The notes under the pieces were generated by a model that worked only from the letters and a program-made list of their open reading frames with translations, did not search any database and was not told the DNA's origin. Below are positions 54,628 through 63,496 of a stretch of DNA of 64,000 nucleotides, piece after piece; the first letter of the stretch is position 1; the number at the start of each line of letters is the position of its first letter. This DNA is from Brasilonema sp. UFV-L1 (GTDB lineage: Bacteria; Cyanobacteriota; Cyanobacteriia; Cyanobacteriales; Nostocaceae): assembly GCF_012912105.1 (NCBI RefSeq), contig NZ_QMEA01000012.1:47783-111782 (forward strand). The letters are read 5' to 3'. The translations under genes and the position numbers were made by a program.

Positions 54628-55470
54628 ATGGTAGCCAGTGAAATTCGGCGACAATTAGTCATTATTGGAGGAGCAGAAGATAAAGAGGCAGATTGCCAGA
54701 TTCTTCGGGAATTTGTTCGCCGCGCTGGGAGTACAAAAGCTAGGCTCGTGATCATGACGGCTGCAACGGAACTGCCAAGAGAAGTCGGAGAAAATTATAT
54801 TAAAGTGTTTGAACGGCTAGGTGCCGAGGATGTTCGTATAGTTGATACTGAAACCCGTGAAGATGCATCTTCATCTACAGCGTTAGAAGCGGTTAATAAA
54901 GCTACTGGTATATTTTTTACTGGAGGAGACCAAGCCCGGATTACTCATGTTCTTAAGGATACTGAACTGAATGCCGCAATACACAAACGATTTTCTGAAG
55001 GTATAGTTATAGGAGGTACAAGCGCGGGAGCCGCTGTCATGCCAGACGTGATGATTGTAGAAGGCGACTCCGAGACAAATCCTCGAATGGAAATTGTGCA
55101 GCTAGGTCCTGGTTTAGCTTTCTTACCAGGAGTGGTGATAGACCAACATTTCTCTCAACGCGGGCGGTTGGGACGCCTAGTCGCAGCTTTAGCACAGCAG
55201 CCTGTTGTCTTAGGGTTTGGTATTGATGAGAACACCGCGATGGTAGTCACAGATAGCGAGTTTGAAGTGATTGGGGAAGGTTGTGTGACAGTTGTTGATG
55301 ATTCAGAGGTCATGCACAGCAACGTTGACGACATTTTGAAGGATGAACCTTTGGCAGTTTGCGGAGCAAAGCTTCATATCCTGCCACATGGATACAAATT
55401 TGACCTGAAAACCCGCAAGCCGATCTTAGACAATCGCACTGTAACAACTGTCTCTGCACCAGCTGCTTAA
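54628..55470 (+). CDS. cphB: Cyanophycinase
   Basis: 280 residues. Serine-type exopeptidase that cuts cyanophycin into beta-aspartyl-arginine. The nucleophile Ser132 is in VIGGTSAGAAVMPDVMIV, preceded by the fold motif GIFFTGGDQARITHVLKDTE; length and position agree with the characterised Synechocystis enzyme. A clear AGGAGG Shine-Dalgarno site (54619-54624) precedes ATG 54628. It lies near cphA2 (51207) and not next to a cphA1, so this is probably the second, accessory cph locus. Downstream are a small repeat element and rpsO. Confidence 0.93.
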   Translation: MVASEIRRQLVIIGGAEDKEADCQILREFVRRAGSTKARLVIMTAATELPREVGENYIKVFERLGAEDVRIVDTETREDASSSTALEAVNKATGIFFTGGDQARITHVLKDTELNAAIHKRFSEGIVIGGTSAGAAVMPDVMIVEGDSETNPRMEIVQLGPGLAFLPGVVIDQHFSQRGRLGRLVAALAQQPVVLGFGIDENTAMVVTDSEFEVIGEGCVTVVDDSEVMHSNVDDILKDEPLAVCGAKLHILPHGYKFDLKTRKPILDNRTVTTVSAPAA

Positions 55471-55477
55471 AAAATAC

Positions 55478-55578
55478 TAGGACTTACGCAAAAGTTACCC
55501 GGTTTCTACCAAAAATCGTTTGTTTCGCAACCAAATACGAACTCACCAAACCGGTTTGGTGGCAGATGGTAAGTCCTA
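55478..55578. repeat. 101-bp MITE-like element with perfect 10-bp TIRs
   Basis: TAGGACTTAC (55478-55487) and GTAAGTCCTA (55569-55578) are perfect terminal inverted repeats. Inside is an inner palindrome ACCCGGTTT ... AAACCGGTTTGG. A left-end-like GGACTTACG also occurs at about 29664, suggesting a family. Confidence 0.75.
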
Positions 55579-55734
55579 AGGTCTCAAAAACTTCCTGAAT
55601 TTTCCGGGTAGTGATGCATATAGGTGTAGGTAGTTCACTAATTCTCTTTATCTTCCTTATCCCCACACTCTAAACAGGATGGCTGTGATATTATGGGAAA
55701 CTGCTGCATACACTAAAAATTCATTCACCAGATC

Positions 55735-56004
55735 ATGGCTTTAACGCAACACCGCAAACAAGAGATCATCACACAGTACCAAGTTCACGAAACTGACACT
55801 GGCTCTGCTGATGTTCAAGTCGCAATGCTAACAGCGCGCATTAACCGTCTTAGCGAACATCTCCAGGCAAACAAGAAAGACCATTCCTCGCGTCGAGGAT
55901 TGTTGAAGCTCATTGGCCAACGTAAGCGTCTTTTATCTTATATTCAAGAGGACAGCCGAGAACATTATCAAGCTTTGATTGGTCGTCTCGGCATTCGTGG
56001 ATAG
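55735..56004 (+). CDS. rpsO: 30S ribosomal protein S15
   Basis: 89 residues, full length; binds 16S rRNA and helps assemble the platform of the small subunit. MALTQHRKQEIITQYQVHET and the core GSADVQVAMLTARINRLSEH, ending QRKRLLSYIQEDSREHYQAL, are the S15 signature. The PAM68 gene follows after 12 bases on the same strand, a pairing I recall from cyanobacteria. Confidence 0.97.
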   Translation: MALTQHRKQEIITQYQVHETDTGSADVQVAMLTARINRLSEHLQANKKDHSSRRGLLKLIGQRKRLLSYIQEDSREHYQALIGRLGIRG

Positions 56005-56016
56005 AGACTATCGCTT

Positions 56017-56484
56017 ATGTCTGCTGAATCTGAACGCAGTGGCTTGCCTTTTGAACCAAACAACAAGCGTCAAAAACCAGCCAAAGCAAAAGGCAAACAA
56101 CCAGAAACCAAGCCCGAATCTGGAAAAAAGGACGATAAAAAGCCACCTTTTACCAAACAAGAGATGGCAATGCCTCAAGTCGTTAGCCAACGGATGATTC
56201 GCCGAGTAGCTGGTTTTTGTGGCATACCAACAGCTTTGGGAATCAGCACTCTCATTATCAGTTACTTGCTATTAATCTATGCTGACGTTAAACTGCCTCC
56301 CATCGCTGTGTTACTGGTGAACATGGCTTTTTTCGGTTTGGGAGTGCTAGGGATAACTTATGGTGTTCTCTCAGCCTCTTGGGATGAACACAGAGTTGGG
56401 GGTCTGTTGGGCTGGAATGAGTTTACTACCAATTGGGAACGAATGGTGACAGCTTGGCGAGAAACTCGGCAAAAAAACGTATGA
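56017..56484 (+). CDS. PAM68-family photosystem II assembly protein
   Basis: 155 residues. A basic, low-complexity N-terminus (about 1-60, KKDDKKPPFTKQEMAMPQVV) precedes two transmembrane helices (about 75-95 and 100-120, PTALGISTLIISYLLLIY and IAVLLVNMAFFGLGVLGITY) and ends with SWDEHRVGGLLGWNEFTTNW, the conserved PAM68/DUF3464 tail. The plant homologue assists assembly of PSII reaction centres. Twelve bases after rpsO. No bilin or catalytic residues are involved. Confidence 0.9.
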   Translation: MSAESERSGLPFEPNNKRQKPAKAKGKQPETKPESGKKDDKKPPFTKQEMAMPQVVSQRMIRRVAGFCGIPTALGISTLIISYLLLIYADVKLPPIAVLLVNMAFFGLGVLGITYGVLSASWDEHRVGGLLGWNEFTTNWERMVTAWRETRQKNV

Positions 56485-56747
56485 TGACCAGTTCTCAGTG
56501 AGCCAATCACTGTGGTGTTAAGTAAATTTGAAACAAAATAATGTTGAAGTTTAAATTTTGTAACTTCAACATTACAAATTTAAAATTTATGATTTTTTTT
56601 CGATTCAAGATTTTATTTACGAGACTACTAAGCGCTATATTCAAAAATTGATTTTGTGACTTTAGCGAACTTGATATTTGAAACGACAAAAACATTGTCA
56701 CTTAGCAAATATTCTAAGCAAGAACTCAACTAAGCAGGAACGAAGAG

Positions 56748-57806
56748 ATGATTATAGTCATGAAAATTGGTTCCCCTGAGGTGGAAATAGACCGTCTAAG
56801 CAAGGAACTAGGCACTTGGGGGCTGACACCAGAAAAAATTGTTGGTAAACACAAGGTAGTCGTTGGTCTTGTTGGTGACACCGCTGACTTAGATCCCCTA
56901 CAAATTCAAGAAATTAGCCCTTGGATTGAGCAAGTGCTGCGAGTAGAACAACCTTTTAAACGGGCTAGCCGCCAGTTTCGACATGGGGAATCTTCTGAAG
57001 TTATGGTTAACACTCCCGATGGAGTAGTTCCTTTTGGTGAACATCACCCTGTGGTCGTTGTTGCTGGTCCCTGCTCAGTAGAAAATGAAGAAATGATCGT
57101 AGAGACAGCGCGGCGAGTCAAAGCAGCTGGGGCACAGTTTTTGCGTGGTGGCGCATATAAACCCCGAACCTCGCCTTACGCCTTCCAAGGACACGGCGAG
57201 AGTGCTTTGGAATTATTGGTAAAGGCACGCGAAGTCACCGGACTGGGTATTATTACAGAAGTCATGGACAGTGCAGACCTGGAGAAAGTTGCAGATGTTG
57301 CAGATGTTGTCCAAGTAGGCGCAAGGAATATGCAGAACTTCTCCTTGTTGAAGAAAGTAGGAGCACAGCCAAAACCAGTTCTCCTTAAGCGAGGAATGTC
57401 TGCAACTATTGAAGATTGGTTGATGGCGGCGGAGTATATTTTAGCCGCAGGAAATCCAAATGTGATTTTGTGTGAGCGGGGTATTCGCACCTTTGACCGT
57501 CAGTACACCCGGAATACTTTGGATTTGTCAGCTATACCAGTGCTGCGCAAGTTAACTCACCTACCAATTATGGTTGACCCCAGCCACGGTACAGGCTGGG
57601 CTGCTTATGTCCCTTCAATGTGTTTAGGGGCGATCGCCTCTGGATGTGACTCTTTGATGATTGAAGTTCATCCCAACCCAGCAAAAGCCTTGTCTGATGG
57701 ACCACAATCTCTCACACCAGAACATTTCGATCGCTTGATGCAAGAACTTGCAGTGGTTGGGAAAGCAGTTGGGCGTTGGCAGCAGCCAGTTGTGTCCATA
57801 GCATAA
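56748..57806 (+). CDS. aroF: 3-deoxy-7-phosphoheptulonate (DAHP) synthase
   Basis: 352-residue type I-beta DAHP synthase (AroA/AroF), first step of aromatic synthesis. It has an N-terminal ferredoxin-like domain (about 1-85: MIIVMKIGSPEVEIDRLSKE) that may carry feedback control, then the barrel: VAGPCSVENEEMIVETA, RGGAYKPRTSPYAFQGHGES, QVGARNMQNFSLLKKVG and MVDPSHGTGWAAYVP. All four hallmark motifs are intact. A strong terminator lies 56 bases downstream. The start ATG 56748 is followed by a second ATG at 56760. Confidence 0.94.
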   Translation: MIIVMKIGSPEVEIDRLSKELGTWGLTPEKIVGKHKVVVGLVGDTADLDPLQIQEISPWIEQVLRVEQPFKRASRQFRHGESSEVMVNTPDGVVPFGEHHPVVVVAGPCSVENEEMIVETARRVKAAGAQFLRGGAYKPRTSPYAFQGHGESALELLVKAREVTGLGIITEVMDSADLEKVADVADVVQVGARNMQNFSLLKKVGAQPKPVLLKRGMSATIEDWLMAAEYILAAGNPNVILCERGIRTFDRQYTRNTLDLSAIPVLRKLTHLPIMVDPSHGTGWAAYVPSMCLGAIASGCDSLMIEVHPNPAKALSDGPQSLTPEHFDRLMQELAVVGKAVGRWQQPVVSIA

Positions 57807-57861
57807 GTTGCTAGCATAAAAAGTACAAAAAGTCAATCACAATTATCCATGCTCCAAAAAA

Positions 57862-57891
57862 CCCTCCCCATTTATCCATTTATGGGGAGGG
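57862..57891 (-). terminator. Intrinsic terminator between convergent genes
   Basis: CCCTCCCCAT (57862-57871) and ATGGGGAGGG (57882-57891) form a perfect 10-bp GC-rich stem. Read on the minus strand it is followed by TTTTTT, so it ends the lipoprotein transcript; it would also slow the aroF transcript. Confidence 0.85.
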
Positions 57892-57927
57892 ATTCTACTC
57901 AAAGTATAGGTAATGAGAAAACCTTTC

Positions 57928-58821
57928 TTATCGCCTTCTACCACCAAAACCAGTTGAGCGGGGGACTCGAGAACGACCACCACTACCAAAACCACGACTA
58001 GAATCACGTCTAGTCGTACTAGATCTACCAGAAGGCGTTAGGGTACTACCACCATAACCGGAACCAGTAGCACGACTGCCTGTATTTGGAGTAGTGCGTC
58101 GTACAGTTGAAGAATCACCAGGATATGACCTTCTAATTGTTCCTGTACTGCGGAAAGCTGTGCGGTTTCTCTCTACTGCTGGGGCTGCATTATAGCGAGT
58201 GCGATAACTTTGAACCGCATCACCATAACTTCTACCATAGCCACCGTAGCCAGTCAAGACTCCACCAGGCTGGTATGCAGGCGGTACATAATATTGAGGT
58301 CTAAACAACAGACTACCAAGAGCCTGTCCTGCTAAAGAACCAGCAACAGATCCAGCAAAAGGTGCCCAAAAGCTATTTTCTTGACGGACGACGACTGTTT
58401 CTGGTTGTCCAGTTTGAGGATTCGTTTTCGTCTCGGTAACGTTGTGGACGTACTCAATTTTGAAATCTTCTGTGATGTACAAGGCTGGCTGTCCATTCTC
58501 TACCTTTAGGTAACTTTTCTTGCCTTCCTTGATTTCATCATCAGTTAGCCGCGCCATTTGTAAATTTTGGGTTCTAAAATTGGGAGGCGTGGCGTTGAGT
58601 AAAAATAGCGTGTACTCGCCGTCAGCATCATTGTAGGTCGCTTGTTGTACCGGATACTGACCATCATTCAGTTTGGTGGTTGCTGTCGTTTGACTTTGAT
58701 TAGTGTTTCTAACTTGAGATGTAGCTTGGTTTGCGCCCCCGCCACCGCAGGCGACAGTTGTCACACACAAACTCAAGGCTAAAAAAACGGCTGTGAATTT
58801 ACGCACGATTGTCATCAACAT
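57928..58821 (-). CDS. Lipoprotein with Gly/Arg/Ser-rich C-terminus
   Basis: 297 residues, or 295 from ATG 58815. A signal peptide ends in a lipobox (LSLCVTTVACGGGG), so it should be anchored by lipid modification of Cys. The middle part (about 50-150) is beta-rich with ENGQPALYITEDFKIEYVHN, then a glycine-rich hydrophobic stretch (AGSVAGSLAGQALGSLLF). The last 110 residues are repetitive GGYGRSYGD and TRRDSSRGFGSGGRS. No family is recognised. The intrinsic terminator follows 36 bases after its stop. Confidence 0.75.
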   Translation of the reverse strand: MLMTIVRKFTAVFLALSLCVTTVACGGGGANQATSQVRNTNQSQTTATTKLNDGQYPVQQATYNDADGEYTLFLLNATPPNFRTQNLQMARLTDDEIKEGKKSYLKVENGQPALYITEDFKIEYVHNVTETKTNPQTGQPETVVVRQENSFWAPFAGSVAGSLAGQALGSLLFRPQYYVPPAYQPGGVLTGYGGYGRSYGDAVQSYRTRYNAAPAVERNRTAFRSTGTIRRSYPGDSSTVRRTTPNTGSRATGSGYGGSTLTPSGRSSTTRRDSSRGFGSGGRSRVPRSTGFGGRRR

Positions 58822-58890
58822 TTGACTATCATCCTATCTCCGAGCTTAACAATTTCTCAGTTGAGTGGTAGGTACGGACTACCCAACCAA

Positions 58891-59484
58891 TTACAGGGGA
58901 ATTAATTCCGGGTAAAATTGTAAGAGCTGATCGTTGGTGAGTTCGTCGCCCAACCTAGCTGGTGAAAAATGCACTTGAATTGCCCGTAATTTATGTTTGT
59001 AGTGTAAGTTTATTAAAGCTTTAAAGCCTTCTTTGAGTGCATTCATGTTAGTTAAGTCAGTTTCTAAATCTGGAACTTCTCCTTCATAAGCAACTGTAAT
59101 CATGACAACGACGTTGCGCGTGACAGGAATCGATAAAGGTTGATCGTATGCCGAATCAGAACCAAAATCTGGTTCACTGAGGTAACGTTGAGCGGAATCT
59201 GTAAATAATTCATTCACATAATCTCCCGCCTCCCCTTCACTCCAAAAAACGTCGCCTTCATTCGCTGCAGAAAGCCAATATTCATCGTATTGCAGTAGGG
59301 TTTGGCAGATTTCTACCAATCCTTCCCCCAAAGTTTCTATGTCACCTTCGGTATCTATGGCTTCTCTGGCAGCACGATTCAAAACTCCTAAAATTGGTGC
59401 TACCTCAGAACCACCTAAATGTAGCATGATACGACAGACCACATAGCGGGTCTTGCCCATCATTTTATTAAAGGTATCACGCAT
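58891..59484 (-). CDS. DUF1517-family protein
   Basis: 197 residues from ATG 59484, which has a perfect AAGGAGG Shine-Dalgarno site eight bases upstream; longer starts up to 59580 lack one. It reads MRDTFNKMMGKTRYVVCRIM, then a DUF1517 core: FTDSAQRYLSEPDFGSDSAY, NVVVMITVAYEGEVPDLETD and the end LGDELTNDQLLQFYPELIPL. It lacks the N-terminal transmembrane and Gly-rich parts found in many members, so it appears cytosolic. DUF1517 proteins are conserved in cyanobacteria and plants and unassigned. Transcribed toward the lipoprotein gene, with a 70-base gap. Confidence 0.75.
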   Translation of the reverse strand: MRDTFNKMMGKTRYVVCRIMLHLGGSEVAPILGVLNRAAREAIDTEGDIETLGEGLVEICQTLLQYDEYWLSAANEGDVFWSEGEAGDYVNELFTDSAQRYLSEPDFGSDSAYDQPLSIPVTRNVVVMITVAYEGEVPDLETDLTNMNALKEGFKALINLHYKHKLRAIQVHFSPARLGDELTNDQLLQFYPELIPL

Positions 59485-59671
59485 CTTTAATTCCTCCTTT
59501 TGAAGATTGTTAGTTATTGATGAATAAGCATTCACTAATGACTTATATAATGTAATCCTTCTGGTCAAAAGCACGAACAAAGGCGAAATTCACTTCATAG
59601 CTCCAAATTTTCAGTCTTTGAGCAGCGCTTTGCAAGATATACATGATATAGAATCACAAAATCACACACAG

Positions 59672-60514
59672 ATGAATATTGGTATTTTAGGACTAGGACT
59701 GATAGGCGGCTCTTTAGGTTTAGACTTGCGATCGCAAGGACATTATGTTTTAGGCGTTAGCCGTCGAGAATCAACCTGTCAGCGAGCAATCGCCCTAGGC
59801 TGCACAGATGAGTCCTCTGTTGACATGAGTTTGCTAGCAAAAGCAGAGGTCGTTTTTATCTGTACACCCATAGGGCTGATTGTTCCTACATTAGAACAGC
59901 TTATCGCTCATTTGCCTTCCGATACAGTCGTTACTGATGTCGGTTCAGTTAAAACACCGATAGTCAAAGCAATAGCTCCTCTTTGGGATAATTTTATCGG
60001 CGGACACCCAATGGCGGGTACAGCCGATAGTGGTATAGAAGCAGCAATCCCCAATTTATTTGAAAAAAACCCTTATGTCCTCACACCACTGCCAACAACA
60101 CCACCAGATGCAATCACAATTGTAGAGAAAATAGTGTATGAACTTGGGGCAACTCTCTACCATTGTTCTCCAGAAGATCATGACAAAGCAGTGAGTTGGA
60201 TTTCTCATTTACCTGGAATAATTAGTGCCTCATTAATTGCTGCTTGTATGAGTGAAACGGACACAAATGTCTTGCAATTAGCTCAAAAGTTTGCTAGCTC
60301 TGGCTTTAGAGATACAAGTCGTGTTGGTGGTGGCAATCCAGAGTTAAAAGTGATGATGGCGCGGTACAATCGGCAAGCATTGCTCAATTCACTCCAGCAG
60401 TATCGCCACAATCTAGATGAATTGATTCATTTGATTGAGCACGAAGATTGGGCAGCTTTAGAACAACAGTTACAGTTTACTCAAAAAGCAAGACCCAAGT
60501 TTGTTGATTCATAA
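59672..60514 (+). CDS. tyrA: Prephenate/arogenate dehydrogenase
   Basis: 280 residues from ATG 59672. NAD(P)-dependent oxidation of prephenate or arogenate for tyrosine. NAD-binding motif NIGILGLGLIGGSLGLDLRS is at the N-terminus, then VVTDVGSVKTPIV and the substrate region GGHPMAGTADSGIEAAIPNL, HDKAVSWISHLPGIISASLI. Cyanobacterial TyrA enzymes generally use arogenate and NADP. The DAHP synthase at 56748 is the only other aromatic gene in the window. The open frame starts at 59618, but the fold begins at MNIGILG. Confidence 0.92.
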   Translation: MNIGILGLGLIGGSLGLDLRSQGHYVLGVSRRESTCQRAIALGCTDESSVDMSLLAKAEVVFICTPIGLIVPTLEQLIAHLPSDTVVTDVGSVKTPIVKAIAPLWDNFIGGHPMAGTADSGIEAAIPNLFEKNPYVLTPLPTTPPDAITIVEKIVYELGATLYHCSPEDHDKAVSWISHLPGIISASLIAACMSETDTNVLQLAQKFASSGFRDTSRVGGGNPELKVMMARYNRQALLNSLQQYRHNLDELIHLIEHEDWAALEQQLQFTQKARPKFVDS

Positions 60515-60610
60515 ACTTAGCTAAAGCTAAAGCTAATTCTATGCTAAAATGAAGTCATTTCGACTACGTTAAAAGATGGCAGCTTAGCTGGCTAGGGAAG
60601 GCTATGAGTT

Positions 60611-61510
60611 ATGGTGGTAAACGAGGCTATTCAGGTTAATCTGGCTGCAGGTGATGATCTTTCAATGCTTTACCCAAACAAAGCACTCCTGTCCAGCAAT
60701 TCAACCGATTGGGACGGACTCTACCTGCAATATCACCGTCAGCCACCCCCTGAAATGGTTGAACATTCCTGTCCGCAGCATCGCATCATCATTAGCGATC
60801 GCACCTTGCGATCGCCCATTGTTGAAACCTTTGAAGGACTCAACCTGTTAAATCCGGTGAGCCGTGGGACGGTTAGAGTGTTACCCGCCAATACTCGAAC
60901 CTGGGCGTATTGGGAGACAGAGCATCAGTTTATGGTGCTGGCATTTGAACCAGATTTATTGGCACGGCACATGGTTGAGACAACCGATGCCAACGATGTA
61001 GAACTGCTTCCCATCTTGAACCCGTCAGATCCTCTCATTCACAGCATTGGGCTAACCCTCAAAACAGAATTGGAATCGGGTGGAATTGGGGGTCGTTTGT
61101 ATGTCGATGCAATGACGACAGCATTAATGGCTCATCTGTTGCGGCGTTATTCTGTCCACCAATATTCGCCACCCCCAATCACCAACTGCTTGGCAAGGCG
61201 TACGTTACAGCAAGTGGTGGACTATATTCATCAGCATCTTGACCAAGACTTGACGCTAGCGAAGTTAGCGGCGATCGCTCAAATGAGTCCGAGTTATTTT
61301 TCAAGTTTATTCAAACAGTCAACAGGGTTTGCCCCGCATCAGTATGTGATCCAGCGCAGAATTAATCGGGCTAAACAGTTGTTGCTGCAAGGTGAACTGA
61401 CTGTTGCAGAAATTGCTTACAGTCTTGGCTTCACTCATCAAAGCCATCTCAGTCGTCACTTCAAACGGTTAATTGGAGTCACACCCAAAGCATTTCTCAA
61501 AAGTCAGTAA
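60611..61510 (+). CDS. AraC-family transcriptional regulator
   Basis: 299 residues. The N-terminal sensor part (about 1-185) is a cupin-like domain without recognised ligand. The C-terminal domain has two HTHs: DLTLAKLAAIAQMSPSYFSS followed by LFKQSTGFAPHQYVIQRRIN, and TVAEIAYSLGFTHQSHLSRH with FKRLIGVTPKAFL. The second gene downstream on the same strand is the rubredoxin-MBL fusion, 240 bases away, so that is a candidate target. The start ATG 60611 is one of two overlapping ATGs; the other reads into a stop. Confidence 0.88.
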   Translation: MVVNEAIQVNLAAGDDLSMLYPNKALLSSNSTDWDGLYLQYHRQPPPEMVEHSCPQHRIIISDRTLRSPIVETFEGLNLLNPVSRGTVRVLPANTRTWAYWETEHQFMVLAFEPDLLARHMVETTDANDVELLPILNPSDPLIHSIGLTLKTELESGGIGGRLYVDAMTTALMAHLLRRYSVHQYSPPPITNCLARRTLQQVVDYIHQHLDQDLTLAKLAAIAQMSPSYFSSLFKQSTGFAPHQYVIQRRINRAKQLLLQGELTVAEIAYSLGFTHQSHLSRHFKRLIGVTPKAFLKSQ

Positions 61511-61748
61511 GAATATGTTTAAAAAAGTAGGAACGTGCAAGACTCCGTGAAAACAGCCCCATACAATTAGTTTCTAAAGAATTTTCTTTAGAAAGTCGAA
61601 ACAAAGAACCGTCACTTTTTCCATAAATAAATCTAGGGGCTTGAAACTTTTTAGCAGGGGAATTATTACCCCATGCAAGAAAGCTCCCCTTTCCGTTGCC
61701 TCTTTGTTGAAGATAACAACAAACCTGACATTTTCGGAGGAATTTACT

Positions 61749-62459
61749 ATGTACCATAGACAGTGGGTTTGCACCGTTTGTGGCTATAACATGATTGGTG
61801 AGATGCCTGATATCTGTCCGTTCTGCGGAGTACACCATGATAAGTTTGTTACTTGGGATGAGGCAGAGCAGACGTATCGAGTCACACCGCATCACGTAAA
61901 TGACTACGTGACGCAGTTGCTATCTGTGCCTCGTCTTGGTTTGGAACATGCTGCTTATCGCATTGAAACAGATGATGGTGCGGTCTGGATTGATTGTCCA
62001 TCAGCATTCAATCGAGACTTGCAGCCAGTAGAAGCTATCTACTTCACTCACAAGGATTTTCTGGGTGCATCCAACCAGTATCGTGAGCTCTTTGATGCGA
62101 AAGTTTATCTGCACGTTCTGGATGCCGAACATCCGCTTGCTAGAACGTTTCCAGTCGATCAACAATTTAAGAGTGACTTCAGCGAGCATGGCATCGAAGC
62201 TTTCCATATTGGTGGGCACTCACCAGGCTTTACCATGTATATTTATGGCAAGGTGTTGTTTATTTGTGACTATGCATTCCCTCCAGGGTCTAGGATGCGA
62301 CTCAACCCTTTTGGACCGCAAGACGAAACGCGTGACCGTGCAGCACGGATACTAGAGGTTATTTCCAAGCGATCGCTTGAGACTGTATGCGGCTACAACT
62401 TTATCACAGAATTTGATGGCTGGCGTCAAGATTTCAAGCACCTACTCGAAAAAAGCTAG
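61749..62459 (+). CDS. Rubredoxin-like domain fused to MBL-fold domain with altered metal site
   Basis: 236 residues from ATG 61749, with CGGAGGAA eight bases upstream. Residues 1-35 are a rubredoxin-like knuckle: MYHRQWVCTVCGY (Cys8, Cys11) and ICPFCGVHH (Cys23, Cys26). The rest is a metallo-beta-lactamase-fold domain: AYRIETDDGAVWIDCPSAF, then IYFTHKDFLGASNQY where most members have HxHxDH, HIGGHSPGFTMYIYG, FICDYAFPPG. So the His-rich metal site is partly lost. Fusions of rubredoxin with MBL/flavodoxin domains occur in oxygen- or NO-reducing proteins, but a di-iron site is not evident here. AraC gene upstream. Confidence 0.78.
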   Translation: MYHRQWVCTVCGYNMIGEMPDICPFCGVHHDKFVTWDEAEQTYRVTPHHVNDYVTQLLSVPRLGLEHAAYRIETDDGAVWIDCPSAFNRDLQPVEAIYFTHKDFLGASNQYRELFDAKVYLHVLDAEHPLARTFPVDQQFKSDFSEHGIEAFHIGGHSPGFTMYIYGKVLFICDYAFPPGSRMRLNPFGPQDETRDRAARILEVISKRSLETVCGYNFITEFDGWRQDFKHLLEKS

Positions 62460-62561
62460 ATCAACCAAATAAGCTGCCTCAGCTAGGCAGGGCAAACGCT
62501 GGAATGTCAATAAAACCCTTGTAAATTGACCAACAACATCATTACTATGCTGTGGGGAGTG

Positions 62562-62849
62562 TCAATCAATCGTGATGGCGATCGCTTGTCTATCTTCCGG
62601 AGATAACTGCGATCGCAAGATTTTCCATTTGTACTGAACATCACGCTTACCGCTAGCTACAAATCTGTGCAATTCGGCTTCTGACCAACCTGATTGCATC
62701 AGATGAAGGCACAAGGGTTGCAATCTCTTGGACTCTCGTTTTTGAGCATATTCATTGTTGGCTGCACACAGAGCTTGGTCAATCGCAGGGATAAGTATCT
62801 GCTGTAACCACTCCCTAGAAGCCGGAGTGACAAGCTTAATATAAACAGA
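62562..62849 (-). pseudogene. Start-less open frame, decayed gene
   Basis: 95 codons open on the minus strand with no usable start (the only ATG would leave 48 residues). Protein-like composition: VTPASREWLQQILIPAIDQA, RESKRLQPLCLHLMQSGWSE and FVASGKRDVQYKWKILRSQL. Two GCGATCGC sites lie in it. It appears to be the end of a gene whose front has been lost. No family is recognised. Confidence 0.4.
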
Positions 62850-62904
62850 TTACAACAAATTCATATTCAAATGACTGTAGCTATTTTCACTTGAGATACT
62901 TAAT

Positions 62905-63492
62905 ATGGTATTACAAACACAAAAGCGCCATTACACCCCAGAAGAATATCTGGAATTAGAAGAGCAAGCCGAGTACACAAGTGAATATAGAGATGGAGAA
63001 ATTATCCCAATCCCAGGGGGAACAACCAACCATAATAAAATTGCTGGAAACTTTTGTAGAAAATTTCCTTTAACAGTACAAGGACAAGCTTATGAAATAT
63101 ATTTTACAGATGTAAAGGTATGGATACCTCGTTACCGTCTCTACACTTATCCTAATGTGATGGTCGTCAAAGGTGAACCGATATACGAAGGAACGAATAC
63201 GACAACTATTACTAATCCCTTGTTAATTGTTGAAGTTTTATCAAATTCCACTAAAAATTATGACAAAACAGACAAGTTTAAATATTACCGTTCCATTGCT
63301 GAATTTCAAGAATATATTATGATTGACCAGTACAGTTTCTCTGTGGAACAATATGTGAAAAAAGCAGAAGGAGAATGGACTTTTAAAGAGCATGAAGGGA
63401 AAAATGCCATTTTAGCCCTAAATTCTCTAGATTTTCAAATTAGCTTTAGTGATATTTATGAGCGGGTGAATTTTGAGTTGAGCGAGGAATAG
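62905..63492 (+). CDS. Uma2-family protein
   Basis: 195 residues, full length. PD-(D/E)XK-type fold: YTPEEYLELEEQAEYTSEYR (start), VKVWIPRYRLYTYPNVMVVK, LLIVEVLSNSTKNYDKTDKF with the catalytic Glu and the Lys region, and IAEFQEYIMIDQ. Typical cyanobacterial Uma2; substrate unknown. The next Uma2 gene starts five bases after the stop, so the two form a small operon. Confidence 0.9.
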   Translation: MVLQTQKRHYTPEEYLELEEQAEYTSEYRDGEIIPIPGGTTNHNKIAGNFCRKFPLTVQGQAYEIYFTDVKVWIPRYRLYTYPNVMVVKGEPIYEGTNTTTITNPLLIVEVLSNSTKNYDKTDKFKYYRSIAEFQEYIMIDQYSFSVEQYVKKAEGEWTFKEHEGKNAILALNSLDFQISFSDIYERVNFELSEE

Positions 63493-63496
63493 TGGT

